This document shows, one piece after another, positions 1-8,771 of a DNA stretch of 50,907 bases (its first letter is position 1; the number at the start of each line of letters is the position of its first letter). The stretch covers positions 1 through 50,907 of the forward strand of contig DRHQ01000078.1 of assembly GCA_011049545.1 (NCBI GenBank), in the 5' to 3' direction. A model generated the notes under the pieces. It had not been told where the DNA came from. It made no database searches and saw nothing but the letters and a program-made list of their open reading frames with translations. This DNA is from Candidatus Aminicenantota bacterium (GTDB lineage: Bacteria; Acidobacteriota; Aminicenantia; Aminicenantales; Aminicenantaceae). The position numbers and the translations under genes were made by a program.

Positions 1-2
1 TA

Positions 3-392
3 AACAAAAAAAGCAAGTCTCTTTCTCAACCCTCTGAAAGCAGCAAAATCAAGCCTGCTGTATTCAGAGTTATGAAACAGCAAAACTTGCTTGTGTTCGA
101 ATTTGCGATTCCTCTGAAAAGGATGATGGAACAAACCTCAGGAGCAGAAATAGAACCTGGAAAAAGAGTAAAAGTTGGTTTTGAATGGGGCGGTATGACA
201 GAAGAAATGAAAGCGGAAGTGAAGAGAAGGAGTGCAGCCTTAGAGCGCACGAGGAGTTCCAGTGATGATCCCATGGATAATAGAGCTGGTGCTGGTGCTG
301 GGAGCTCAGTGCCGATGGGATTACTTTCAGGTCCTAAAAAATATTCATTCTGGGTAGATGTCCAATTAGCCAAGAAATCAGTAAATGACTAA
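3..392 (+). CDS. Hypothetical protein, C-terminal part (5' end outside window)
   Basis: The reading frame is open from the first complete codon at base 3, 23 codons ahead of the first ATG at 72. The visible part is therefore the C-terminal 129 residues of a longer protein. It has a strand-rich stretch (LLVFEFAIPL), a glycine-containing segment (GFEWGGMTEEMK), a charged and Ala/Gly-rich low-complexity region, and a final stretch ending FWVDVQLAKK that could be a beta strand. I do not recognise a named family. The next gene runs convergently and ends at 466. The absence of a ribosome-binding site before the ATG at 72 also supports an upstream start. Function unknown. Confidence 0.6.
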   Translation, partial: NKKSKSLSQPSESSKIKPAVFRVMKQQNLLVFEFAIPLKRMMEQTSGAEIEPGKRVKVGFEWGGMTEEMKAEVKRRSAALERTRSSSDDPMDNRAGAGAGSSVPMGLLSGPKKYSFWVDVQLAKKSVND

Positions 393-465
393 ATTTTATT
401 AGAATGGGTTTTCAAGAGAAGCTCCCTAAAATAAATGCTTGTGCCCAATGTTTAGATGCGACCCC

Positions 466-3400
466 TTAATGAAGGCTCTCAAACGTATCCAATCGTTTCT
501 TTATGTCTTCTGCAAGTTGTTTAAGATTCAAGGAAAGAGCAAGATTATAGGCTTTTCTTGCGATTTCGGCTGCGTCCTTAAATTTGCCCAGAGTTGCATA
601 GGCAGAGGCGAGAATATCCAGACACTCGGGATTTTTCTCTTCTGTGATATCGCAAGCATGCCGGGCTAATATCAGAGCTTGTTTTCTATCCAGCAGTTTT
701 GGGTCAGGAACTGAAATGAGCAGCTTGGCCAGGAGATTTAACATGGCCAAATTGTCTGGTGACAGCTTAAGCCCTTCCTGCAGAATTTGTTTCGCTTCTG
801 CGTAACGATATTTGCGGAGGAGATAGATGGAAAGGGTATACCGATTTTGCATATCACCTGGATTTTTCCTCAGGACCTCGTAAGAGAGAACGATTGCTTC
901 TTCTAGCTCTCCTTTTTGGGCTAAAACATTTGCCAGGTTTGCCTTTGCCTTCCAGTATTCAGGTTGAATCCTCAGAGCTTCCTCGAATTGGACTTTAGCT
1001 TCTTCGATCCTCCCTTTTTCGAGAAGTGCAGCACCTAAATTGTTTCGAATTTCTGCATTCTTTGGATCAATTTTTAAGGCTTCACGCAGGTAGCGAATAG
1101 CTTCATCGATTCTCTTCTGCAGGATAAGTACTGTGGCTAAATTATTGCGAGCGCTGGAATTCAAGGAGTCAATTTTTATAGCCTGCCGAAAGTGTTCCAT
1201 TGCTTCAAGAGCTTTACCCCCCTCGCTCAATATATTGCCGAGCATCATATGAGCAAGGAAGGAATTTGGCTTAAGTTTTAAGACTTTCTTATAATGCAGG
1301 ACTGCTTGATCTCGTTTTCCTCCTTTCAGCAGAATGTCTGCTAGCTCCAGGTGGCTTTCAGAGAATTGGGGATCAGCCTTAACTGCTTTCTGGAGCATGT
1401 TTATAACTTCCTCTCTTTCTTCGGGTTTATCTCCCCGGATATTTAGCAAACTTCTCAAGCCCCTTGCCAGCCAGAGGAGTCTTTTTGAATCTCCAGGGTA
1501 AAATTTTGATACTCCCTTTAGATACTCCATGCTTAGTTCTATGTTCTCTTTTTCTTTAAGGGCTTTTTTATCTTGAGGAAGGAGAGAAAAAGCTTCTTTA
1601 AACCTGAGCTGGAGGAACAATATTTTCCTTTGGAAGAGAAGGTCTAGCTGTTTTTTAAGTTTATCTCTTTCATCTTTATTGCCGGTATTCTTCAAGTAAG
1701 GCCAGATGCTTTCAGCTATTGGTATGAAACTATGAAGAGAATGCTTTTCTCCTCTTGAATACTTGGTGTTGTAGTAACTCCAGGGCAAGTTATCGGTATT
1801 TATGGGGACACTTTCTGTCCATTCTCTAATTTTCTTTTCTCCGCTGAGAAAATTTTCAAGAATCCCCGGAGCATGGTTGAGGTTCCAAAACTCAAGATCT
1901 TTTTGCACAGAAGGGTAGAGTAACTTCTGCTTAAAAGATTGGAAATCAAGGCTGAAGGGTTCCGGAGTTCCGACAACAAGGCTGAATTTCATATAACGGC
2001 CCATCTCGTCAAAGGCGTGAGTAAGCCAAAGTGTTGTATGAGGGAAAACAGATTGAAAAGTTTTAAGAATGATTTGGTATTCCTGGGTTGTTAATAAATG
2101 GAAGGGCAGCCATTGGACAAACATTCCATCCTCAGTTAAGGCATCCTTGACTGTTTTGTAAAACTCTTGAGTATAGAGCACCCAGCTATCTGCAGATTTG
2201 GGATGGGTTGAATCACTGATGATCAAAGGATACTTTTTTGCAGCCATGAAAAGGTAGTTTCTCCCATCCTCAATAATAATTCTGACTTTATCACTATTAA
2301 GGAGGTTATTGTTTTCCCGGGAAAGAAGGTGTGCTGCTTTAACAACACTTGCCTCTATGTCAACAACTTCTAGGGATTTAACTTCAGGGTGCTGGATGGT
2401 CGTTCCGGCTGCGATTCCTCCTCCAAAGCAGATCATCAAGGTTTCAGAAGGCTCAGGATGAAGCAGAACTCCAAGAATGCCCATCAATTTAAAACAGTAT
2501 TGGGCAGCATAGCTCGTGGGAACTTCTTCCACACTATTGATGTAGAGATCCTTCAATTTGCTTACTTTATCCTGGACAAGGATGGCGGTGCCTGTCTTTC
2601 CTTCTTGGTAGAAGATGATGTCGTTGTGCTTTCCAAGATCAAGAGTGCTTAGAAAAAGTTCTTTGGATAAATCCTTAGGAATCAGAAGAGAAAAAAGGAA
2701 AAAGAGAATAAGAAAAGAGGCAAAGGCTTGAACTGAGCGAATTATTTTGTGTCCCTTTTGAAGAATAAATATCAACCCAAGACCAGCCGTAGAAATGAAT
2801 AGAGCTGTAAGAAGAATACCTAACCTGATTCCCAAAAGGGGAATGAGGACAAAGACGGGCAAAAAAGAGCCAGCGATGCTTCCTGCGGCGTTTACAGCGT
2901 ACAGCTTGCCTATACTTTCTCCAACTTTCTTTATGTTCTGGGTGAATATTTTACAGAGTGCGGGGAAGGTTATTCCCATGAAGACTGCAGGCACAAAAAT
3001 GGTTACGGCTGCTATGTTTATGGACTGAACCTTTTCCCAGATAAAGCTCGAAGGAGTGATGGAAAAAAAAGGGAGGAAACGAAGCCCATAGGATATGGCC
3101 AATTTTGAGGCTACATGTAGCATAATCAGAATTAGAGGACCTATTAAAATGAGTATGAAAGCCAGGATTAAAACCTGATTCTTGCGTGATGCAAAGAGGA
3201 GGCGATAAAGCAGGCTTCCTATACCCAAGCAAATGAGAAATACTCCCAGTATGCTCGAGAAACTGTAGGGAGTGCTGGGAATCCGAAAAAACATATATCG
3301 TGTCCACAGGACCTCAAGAGATAGGGAAGCAAAACCTGTGATAAGGGCAATGGAGAGAATTACTGGCCTTAGACCCCCAAGGTCAGGCTGCCCAAGGGAG

Positions 3401-4143
3401 GGTTCTTCCTCTAAATTTTTCTTCTTTGGTGGCTCTTTTTCTTTTAGCTGGACTTTTTCTCCCTTTTTTTCTCGCAAAAACCAAATGAAAAACATTGCCC
3501 CTGCTATAAACAAATTAAGGGCTATGGCCACAGAATTCGTCCCAGATAAACCAAAAGTTTCAATTAAGAAAAACCCAGCACCAAAAACTCCCGCCGCCGC
3601 ACCAAGCGTGCTCAGTCCGTAAAGCAAACTTAACCTGTGACTCACAAATTTGAGCTCATCAATACAGTACCGGCTTAATACAGGAAGCGTTCCGCCCATT
3701 AGAAAGGAGGGGAGAAAAAGAATCATAAAGGAAAAGGTAAATCGGATGATGCTTATAAGCAGAATAGACTCAGCTAAGGAGGAGAAAAAAATGGGCATTA
3801 TTTTTTTTAAGAGGCTGAGGATTAGAGGGACGATAAAGGCACTGAGGGCGACACCTGCTTCAATAATAGAATAGAGTAAGAGACGATTGCGGTGCCGGTC
3901 TGCATAGCGGCCGAAAAACCAGCTTCCAAGGCCGAGACCGGCCATAAAGGCGACAAGAACAACGGTTATGGCGTAGGAGCTGTTGCCAAAAACCGGGATA
4001 AATTGCCTCGTCCAAAGGATTTGATAAATGAGGGAAGCTGCTCCTGAGAAGAAAAAGAAAAGATAAATCAGCAGCCGAATGCTAAGAGAAGAGGAATTTT
4101 TATACGGAAATTCTGCCGAGGATCTTTTGCCTCCAATTATCAT
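466..4143 (-). CDS. Membrane-embedded spermidine-synthase-like protein with C-terminal TPR repeats
   Basis: This is a 1225-residue three-part protein. Residues about 20-485 hold many hydrophobic helices like the transporter-like domain of fused spermidine-synthase proteins (SGAASLIYQILWTR near the start, and a second similar FASLSLEVLWTR at about 270-282, suggesting an internal duplication). Residues about 510-730 resemble a spermidine-synthase Rossmann fold: a glycine loop GGGIAAG at 574-580, acidic VDIE at 594-597, DGRNY at 626-630 and SDSTHP at 643-648. The glycine loop lacks the usual GDG, so true aminopropyltransferase activity is doubtful. Residues about 860-1210 are tandem TPR units. 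It is the last gene of the minus-strand cluster, starting 12 bases after the VWFA-type gene. Related fused proteins are common in environmental bacteria and mostly uncharacterised. Start ATG at 4143; the ribosome-binding site is weak. Confidence 0.85.
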   Translation of the reverse strand: MIIGGKRSSAEFPYKNSSSLSIRLLIYLFFFFSGAASLIYQILWTRQFIPVFGNSSYAITVVLVAFMAGLGLGSWFFGRYADRHRNRLLLYSIIEAGVALSAFIVPLILSLLKKIMPIFFSSLAESILLISIIRFTFSFMILFLPSFLMGGTLPVLSRYCIDELKFVSHRLSLLYGLSTLGAAAGVFGAGFFLIETFGLSGTNSVAIALNLFIAGAMFFIWFLREKKGEKVQLKEKEPPKKKNLEEEPSLGQPDLGGLRPVILSIALITGFASLSLEVLWTRYMFFRIPSTPYSFSSILGVFLICLGIGSLLYRLLFASRKNQVLILAFILILIGPLILIMLHVASKLAISYGLRFLPFFSITPSSFIWEKVQSINIAAVTIFVPAVFMGITFPALCKIFTQNIKKVGESIGKLYAVNAAGSIAGSFLPVFVLIPLLGIRLGILLTALFISTAGLGLIFILQKGHKIIRSVQAFASFLILFFLFSLLIPKDLSKELFLSTLDLGKHNDIIFYQEGKTGTAILVQDKVSKLKDLYINSVEEVPTSYAAQYCFKLMGILGVLLHPEPSETLMICFGGGIAAGTTIQHPEVKSLEVVDIEASVVKAAHLLSRENNNLLNSDKVRIIIEDGRNYLFMAAKKYPLIISDSTHPKSADSWVLYTQEFYKTVKDALTEDGMFVQWLPFHLLTTQEYQIILKTFQSVFPHTTLWLTHAFDEMGRYMKFSLVVGTPEPFSLDFQSFKQKLLYPSVQKDLEFWNLNHAPGILENFLSGEKKIREWTESVPINTDNLPWSYYNTKYSRGEKHSLHSFIPIAESIWPYLKNTGNKDERDKLKKQLDLLFQRKILFLQLRFKEAFSLLPQDKKALKEKENIELSMEYLKGVSKFYPGDSKRLLWLARGLRSLLNIRGDKPEEREEVINMLQKAVKADPQFSESHLELADILLKGGKRDQAVLHYKKVLKLKPNSFLAHMMLGNILSEGGKALEAMEHFRQAIKIDSLNSSARNNLATVLILQKRIDEAIRYLREALKIDPKNAEIRNNLGAALLEKGRIEEAKVQFEEALRIQPEYWKAKANLANVLAQKGELEEAIVLSYEVLRKNPGDMQNRYTLSIYLLRKYRYAEAKQILQEGLKLSPDNLAMLNLLAKLLISVPDPKLLDRKQALILARHACDITEEKNPECLDILASAYATLGKFKDAAEIARKAYNLALSLNLKQLAEDIKKRLDTFESLH

Positions 4144-4155
4144 TATCCATCTAGA

Positions 4156-5727
4156 CTAAAGTTTAATGTCGCTTGATAAAACATCTGTCTCTTGTGAAAT
4201 CCTATCAGTGACTTGAATAATAATGAAATAACTTCCTGATTTCAGCATATCGAGTTTGAGGGAGATAGTAGTTTCTTTTTTGAAAAAGCTCAATGTTTTC
4301 CCTTCATCAAAGACTTTATTCGAATTTTCATCAAAAAGCGTAATCTTCAAATCGGCTATTCCCGTCAACTTTTCTTCTATCCTGGTCATTTTATAATTGA
4401 TAAGAGAGAATTTTATAGTGTTCTTACCGGCCTTAAAATCGGTTATGCTGATGGGAGGCGCTTCTTTTTCAAAGAAGTGTTTTAGGTGGATGACCTTAAT
4501 CCCTTTTTTTTTAACTTTAACTTTAACTTCAATATCTCTTTTCTTTCCTGATTGATTTTCATCGGGTGAATAAACTAAAAGATAATAATAGTCTTCTGTC
4601 TCCGCAGCTTCTTTCAAAGCTTCGGAAACTTTATTAGAAAAAACCGAAGAACCTCCAGTAGAAAGGCTTATTTTTCTAAAACGATCTTCGTAATCTTGAG
4701 CGACCTCTCTCAATTCAAAATCCTGAAAAAAAACAACCCGGAGGGATTTCAAGGCAATTAAGTGAAAAGTGACGTTCGCCTCCATGAAGAGATCACTTAA
4801 ACCATCAGCTGGAAAGTTCGCAGAAACATCAAAGCTTCTTTGAAGCTCATGCTGCCTAACCTGGATGATACGCGCTTTGACCTGCTGCGTTGGATCAAGT
4901 TGAGAATCAACCCAATTATCAATTTCATTATCAAGGCGTCCTGCCTTCTTTAACCTGGGAAACATTTCCCTCTGCAAAAAACAGATAGCCCATTTTTCCC
5001 CCTCCATATGTTTAATTCTTTTAATGATATTTCGGTAGAGTTCAAGATCAGGAATGAGATATTGCTTTCTGTAATCAGACCAGATTCTTTTATAATTATC
5101 GAAAAATCTAATCATTGCCTGGTCCACAGGAGTGTAGGCACTTATTTCAAGACCTCGAAGCATGCTAAGAAGTTTGTCGGCTTCGCGGCTTATGTCCCTA
5201 AATGCTTTGAGAGTGTATTGGTTGGAGATGAGTTTGTATTTTTTCAATGTTTCTTTAAGATTGAGAATAACTTCAGATAATTTTTTTCCCCTTTCGATGT
5301 CGAGCATCCTGCCTTCAGTCAGGATGAGAAACCGGTCTCCCTCCTGGAAGATATTCTGGAAAAAGTAATCTATTCCTTCTCCCACAGCTTCATTGTAATC
5401 AAAGATATTAAAAATAAGGATGAAGAGCCTCTTCTTTTGATGGGTTTTTCTTTCTTCTTGAGGAATTGATATTTTTCTGGAAATGATCTCAAAGGCTGTG
5501 ATTTCCTGCTTAACTCCGTTTTCATAGACTTCAAAGTCTTCCTTTTTTAAATTTCTAACCACTTGACCTTTATGAAAAATCCTGACCGGAACTTCTACTG
5601 CGGTGACCGTTACTGCTTCCTGGAGCTTTTCCTGTTCCGGAACCGAATTAAGGTTTAAATTCAGAAAGAAAAACAATAGGGCTATAAATAAAAATCGATA
5701 GGAATTTCTTTTTTTTCTAATGTGCAT
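4156..5727 (-). CDS. VWFA-related domain protein with degenerate metal site
   Basis: A 523-residue secreted or membrane-anchored protein. The hydrophobic N terminus (FLFIALLFFFLNLNL) is followed by VEVPVRIFHKGQVVRNLKKE and DFEVYENGVKQEITAF, the hallmark opening of acidobacterial VWFA-related proteins. The next strand, LFILIFNIFDYNEA, is where a von Willebrand A domain carries DxSxS; the serine pattern is missing, so metal-dependent adhesion is unlikely in its classical form. The C terminus (about 425-523) looks like an Ig-like sandwich (LKSGSYFIIIQVTDRIS). I chose the ATG at 5727 rather than the one at 5748 because GGAGGG sits four bases upstream of it. It lies between a GWxTD-TPR gene (72-base gap) and the spermidine-synthase-like gene (12-base gap), in the same orientation. 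Confidence 0.82.
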   Translation of the reverse strand: MHIRKKRNSYRFLFIALLFFFLNLNLNSVPEQEKLQEAVTVTAVEVPVRIFHKGQVVRNLKKEDFEVYENGVKQEITAFEIISRKISIPQEERKTHQKKRLFILIFNIFDYNEAVGEGIDYFFQNIFQEGDRFLILTEGRMLDIERGKKLSEVILNLKETLKKYKLISNQYTLKAFRDISREADKLLSMLRGLEISAYTPVDQAMIRFFDNYKRIWSDYRKQYLIPDLELYRNIIKRIKHMEGEKWAICFLQREMFPRLKKAGRLDNEIDNWVDSQLDPTQQVKARIIQVRQHELQRSFDVSANFPADGLSDLFMEANVTFHLIALKSLRVVFFQDFELREVAQDYEDRFRKISLSTGGSSVFSNKVSEALKEAAETEDYYYLLVYSPDENQSGKKRDIEVKVKVKKKGIKVIHLKHFFEKEAPPISITDFKAGKNTIKFSLINYKMTRIEEKLTGIADLKITLFDENSNKVFDEGKTLSFFKKETTISLKLDMLKSGSYFIIIQVTDRISQETDVLSSDIKL

Positions 5728-5799
5728 CTTTCCCTCCTTATCTATCATTCCTGCCTTTATGCAACATGGATATGGGCCAGTCTTGGTATTACACTTTAC

Positions 5800-7881
5800 T
5801 TAGTCGATGCTTTTTTCGATTTCCCCGATCAGCTTCTTTATCTTCTCCTGATCTGGATTCAACCGCAGAGAAGCTTTCAGTACTTCTAAGGATTTAGCCT
5901 TTTGGCGAGTTTTGTAATAACAGAAGCCAAGGGAGTTTAAAAGCCTTGTATCACTGTTGTATATTTTATTGCCTTCCAACAAATTGTCTATGGCTTCTGA
6001 GTATTTCTCCAAAGCCGTGTATGCTCTTCCCTTTATCAAATAATAATCAAATTTCAGGCTTTCATCGTCCTTAACACTCTCGATTAACTCCAAACCCTTG
6101 GCGAACTTTTTCACCTTTATCAAAAAGTTGGCATATTCAACCAACCCATCTCCGTAATCAGGTTTTAGAACAAGAGCCTTATTGTAACTCACATCAGCTT
6201 TCTCATATTCCTTCACTCTATCATACTGATAAGCAAGGGAGTAAAAATACAAAAAGCTATTGGCAAGGGGGAAACCTTTGGCTAATATAACAGGGTGAGG
6301 GATCGTTTCCACAGGCGAAACAGTGAAATTCGCACTTTTTTCATCCAATATCTCCCCTTCTTCATTTATCAAGGTCAATTTCATTTTATAGTAATCTGGA
6401 GACAATTCATTTGCTGAAAAAGAGTGAGTCACGTTCAGAATTCTGTAATATGGATGATTTTTTAATCCAAGAGAAAAAGACTTTTGAAAAGGGTTTTGTT
6501 TTCTGAAACCCTCTATTAAAACGTTTACCTTCCCCTCATTCCACAGATTCTCTGTAACGTTGGTGAGATTAATAAAGAAGGCAACATCATCTGTAGAGGA
6601 AAAAGTGTTTTTAGGATCAACAAACAATTTCTTCTCAGCAGTTTTAAAAGGAACATGAAAAGGAGTACTATAACTCTGGAATTTGTATCCCAGGACAGGG
6701 CCAATAATTTTTGGCGCCTTTGATTCTTCTGAAATTAAAATTTCCTTTTCAAAAACACTAAACTCTTTACCGACGGAATTTTGAAGAAGAATGTTTAATT
6801 TGTATTTTCCTGCAATTATCGGAAAAGAATCCTGGATAGAAATGCCGTTTCCTCTAACATTATCAACTTTGTCTGGCGAAAAATAAAAAGGGAAATCCTT
6901 GGAATACTGGAAGATAATACTTTCCTCTTTTCTTACACTTACGCTTAATTTAAAATTGCAGTAATACTGATCTCTGGGCTCAAAGTAATCAACGGAAACA
7001 CTTGTGGGCACAATTGAAAAATGCAAAAAATTTAAACCAAGAATTGGATCTTTATTCAGAGCGATCTGAGTCTCACTTTCCACGTAATTCGTCAAATACT
7101 CTGTGCTCACAACTCCTTTATAGTTAAGAAAATGAGTGGCGTAAGAAGGACTTATGTCCTTTTTTGGAGATTCAATAATAGCAGCTAAAATAATGGTGTT
7201 CTGGGGAGAAGGTCGATAATTATAAGGATACTGACCAGGTATCATGGATATGGAAACATTTGCCAAAGTTGGAGCAAGTTCTCTGATTTTCTCATACTGC
7301 TTTTGAAAGTTTGAATAATCCAGCCCTTCCTTCTCGATTATTAGACTGAGAGGGCCATCAGAAATCTGATCGTATAATTTAAACTCTCCAAATCCCTCTC
7401 TTTGAAAAAAAACAATAGCAAAATAGGTTGGAAGGCCCTTTGTTTTATCCCCATAATAGTACCAAACCTGGCAGGGATAGATACCTTGTGTCCCTTCAAA
7501 CCTCTCCGTGCTGGTCGGGGGACCGAGAATGATATGAATCCTTCCCATATCAGTCATCCATCCCTCTCTTGGAGTACCCCGTCTGAAATATTCATTAGCA
7601 TAAAAAAAACGTTTGATGTGCTCATCTTTGTATTCGTTTTGAGGAGTGCCGGAGGTCGGATCTCTCTGTTTCCAGAATGTCTCGATAAAAATATCTCTGT
7701 CTCTATCAGTCCTGAGCTGCATAAAGACTTCTTTTTCTTGAGAAAGAATGATATAGCGAGTCAGCTTTAGCCACTCTCTGTATCTCTGAGAAAGGTCTTT
7801 CTCTTTTATTTTTTGAGCCGAAAACAACAGCGAACTCAACAAGAGGAAAATTATAATGGTTAGAGGTCTTTTTACTCTCAT
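5800..7881 (-). CDS. GWxTD domain-containing protein with C-terminal TPRs
   Basis: A 693-residue protein with a signal peptide (residues about 5-22, ending SLLFSAQ). The GWxTD domain is clear: FIETFWKQRDPTSGTPQNEY at 65-84, then the signature GWMTD at 107-111 followed by MGRIHIILGPP. A long central part (about 200-530) appears to be beta-sandwich domains. TPR units follow from about 560 to 690. GWxTD proteins are widespread in Acidobacteriota and Bacteroidota and have no established function. The ATG at 7881 overlaps the stop of the preceding GWxTD gene by four bases (ATGA), indicating translational coupling. The similar N-terminal halves suggest that the two GWxTD genes are duplicates, this one having gained the TPR tail. 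Confidence 0.88.
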   Translation of the reverse strand: MRVKRPLTIIIFLLLSSLLFSAQKIKEKDLSQRYREWLKLTRYIILSQEKEVFMQLRTDRDRDIFIETFWKQRDPTSGTPQNEYKDEHIKRFFYANEYFRRGTPREGWMTDMGRIHIILGPPTSTERFEGTQGIYPCQVWYYYGDKTKGLPTYFAIVFFQREGFGEFKLYDQISDGPLSLIIEKEGLDYSNFQKQYEKIRELAPTLANVSISMIPGQYPYNYRPSPQNTIILAAIIESPKKDISPSYATHFLNYKGVVSTEYLTNYVESETQIALNKDPILGLNFLHFSIVPTSVSVDYFEPRDQYYCNFKLSVSVRKEESIIFQYSKDFPFYFSPDKVDNVRGNGISIQDSFPIIAGKYKLNILLQNSVGKEFSVFEKEILISEESKAPKIIGPVLGYKFQSYSTPFHVPFKTAEKKLFVDPKNTFSSTDDVAFFINLTNVTENLWNEGKVNVLIEGFRKQNPFQKSFSLGLKNHPYYRILNVTHSFSANELSPDYYKMKLTLINEEGEILDEKSANFTVSPVETIPHPVILAKGFPLANSFLYFYSLAYQYDRVKEYEKADVSYNKALVLKPDYGDGLVEYANFLIKVKKFAKGLELIESVKDDESLKFDYYLIKGRAYTALEKYSEAIDNLLEGNKIYNSDTRLLNSLGFCYYKTRQKAKSLEVLKASLRLNPDQEKIKKLIGEIEKSID

Positions 7882-8771
7882 AATTTTATTGTAAAAATTT
7901 TCCTTGCCTTGCCTATACCATCTTTGCCGATAAGGAGCACATCGAAATAATACTTTCCAGGTTTTAAATCATAGGGAAAATTAAAGATTATCTCCTCTAA
8001 CTGAAGGACATCATCTTCTGGCTTGGCAAAGGATCTTAGCCGCGTGAACTCATCTCTCTTTAAACCTCCTTTCTCGTTGATGAAGAACTTAAACTCAAAG
8101 TCAGCTTTGAGTAATCCATCCTCCGCTCTGAATGACAAGGAAGAAACAGGAATTGAGATTTCAATCTCTTTCCTTTCTCTGTCGAATCTTATATCAAAAT
8201 CTAAATATTTTGATCCATATGAAATGAAGGTCTGACCAAATTTTGCTTTTTCAATCGCCCAAAGCAAGTTTCCTATAGATCCCATATGTTTATTAATAAC
8301 ATAGCTACCATCTCCCCTTGTATCTATAAACTCAATGCCGATTCTATAGCGATAATAACCCCACCAGACTAATCCTTTGACAGAAGGATCGTTGATATAA
8401 GGTCTCTGGTCGATTTTATCTGGAGGACCAAGATAAATGAATACTCTTCCCCTGTCAGTTTTCCATCCTGGTATACCTTCTCTAAAATAACGATTAGCGT
8501 ATTCTATTCTTCCAAAAAATTCTTCTTTGAATTCATTCTCTTCTGTTTCAGAATCAGGATCCCTCTTTGCCCAGAAGTCTCTGATAAATTCCTGCCTTGA
8601 TTCTCGGTCCGGAAGATGGTTGAAAATGTCCTTTTCCTCTTTGATCATTATGAGACGGGCCGTTTCATAAAATTTACGGCTTTCAGGATCAAGGGAAACT
8701 TTCCCTGAAATTCCACAGCTCATCGAGATCAAAACGGCAAGAATAACCACAGTTAGGTTTTGATATTTCAT
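7878..8771 (-). CDS. GWxTD domain-containing putative lipoprotein
   Basis: A 297-residue protein. The N terminus is a short hydrophobic signal ending at a cysteine (residue 19, LISMSC), a loose lipobox, so a lipoprotein is likely but not certain. FIRDFWAKRDPDSETEENEF and the signature GWKTD, followed by RGRVFIYLGPP, identify the GWxTD family. The C-terminal third reads like an Ig-type sandwich ending YDLKPGKYYFDVLLIGKDG. I chose the ATG at 8771 over the one at 8786: it overlaps the upstream stop as ATGA and has AGGGAG six bases before it. It is coupled on both sides, to the sulfatase-like gene and to the GWxTD-TPR gene. Role unknown; the context suggests an envelope complex. Confidence 0.86.
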   Translation of the reverse strand: MKYQNLTVVILAVLISMSCGISGKVSLDPESRKFYETARLIMIKEEKDIFNHLPDRESRQEFIRDFWAKRDPDSETEENEFKEEFFGRIEYANRYFREGIPGWKTDRGRVFIYLGPPDKIDQRPYINDPSVKGLVWWGYYRYRIGIEFIDTRGDGSYVINKHMGSIGNLLWAIEKAKFGQTFISYGSKYLDFDIRFDRERKEIEISIPVSSLSFRAEDGLLKADFEFKFFINEKGGLKRDEFTRLRSFAKPEDDVLQLEEIIFNFPYDLKPGKYYFDVLLIGKDGIGKARKIFTIKL

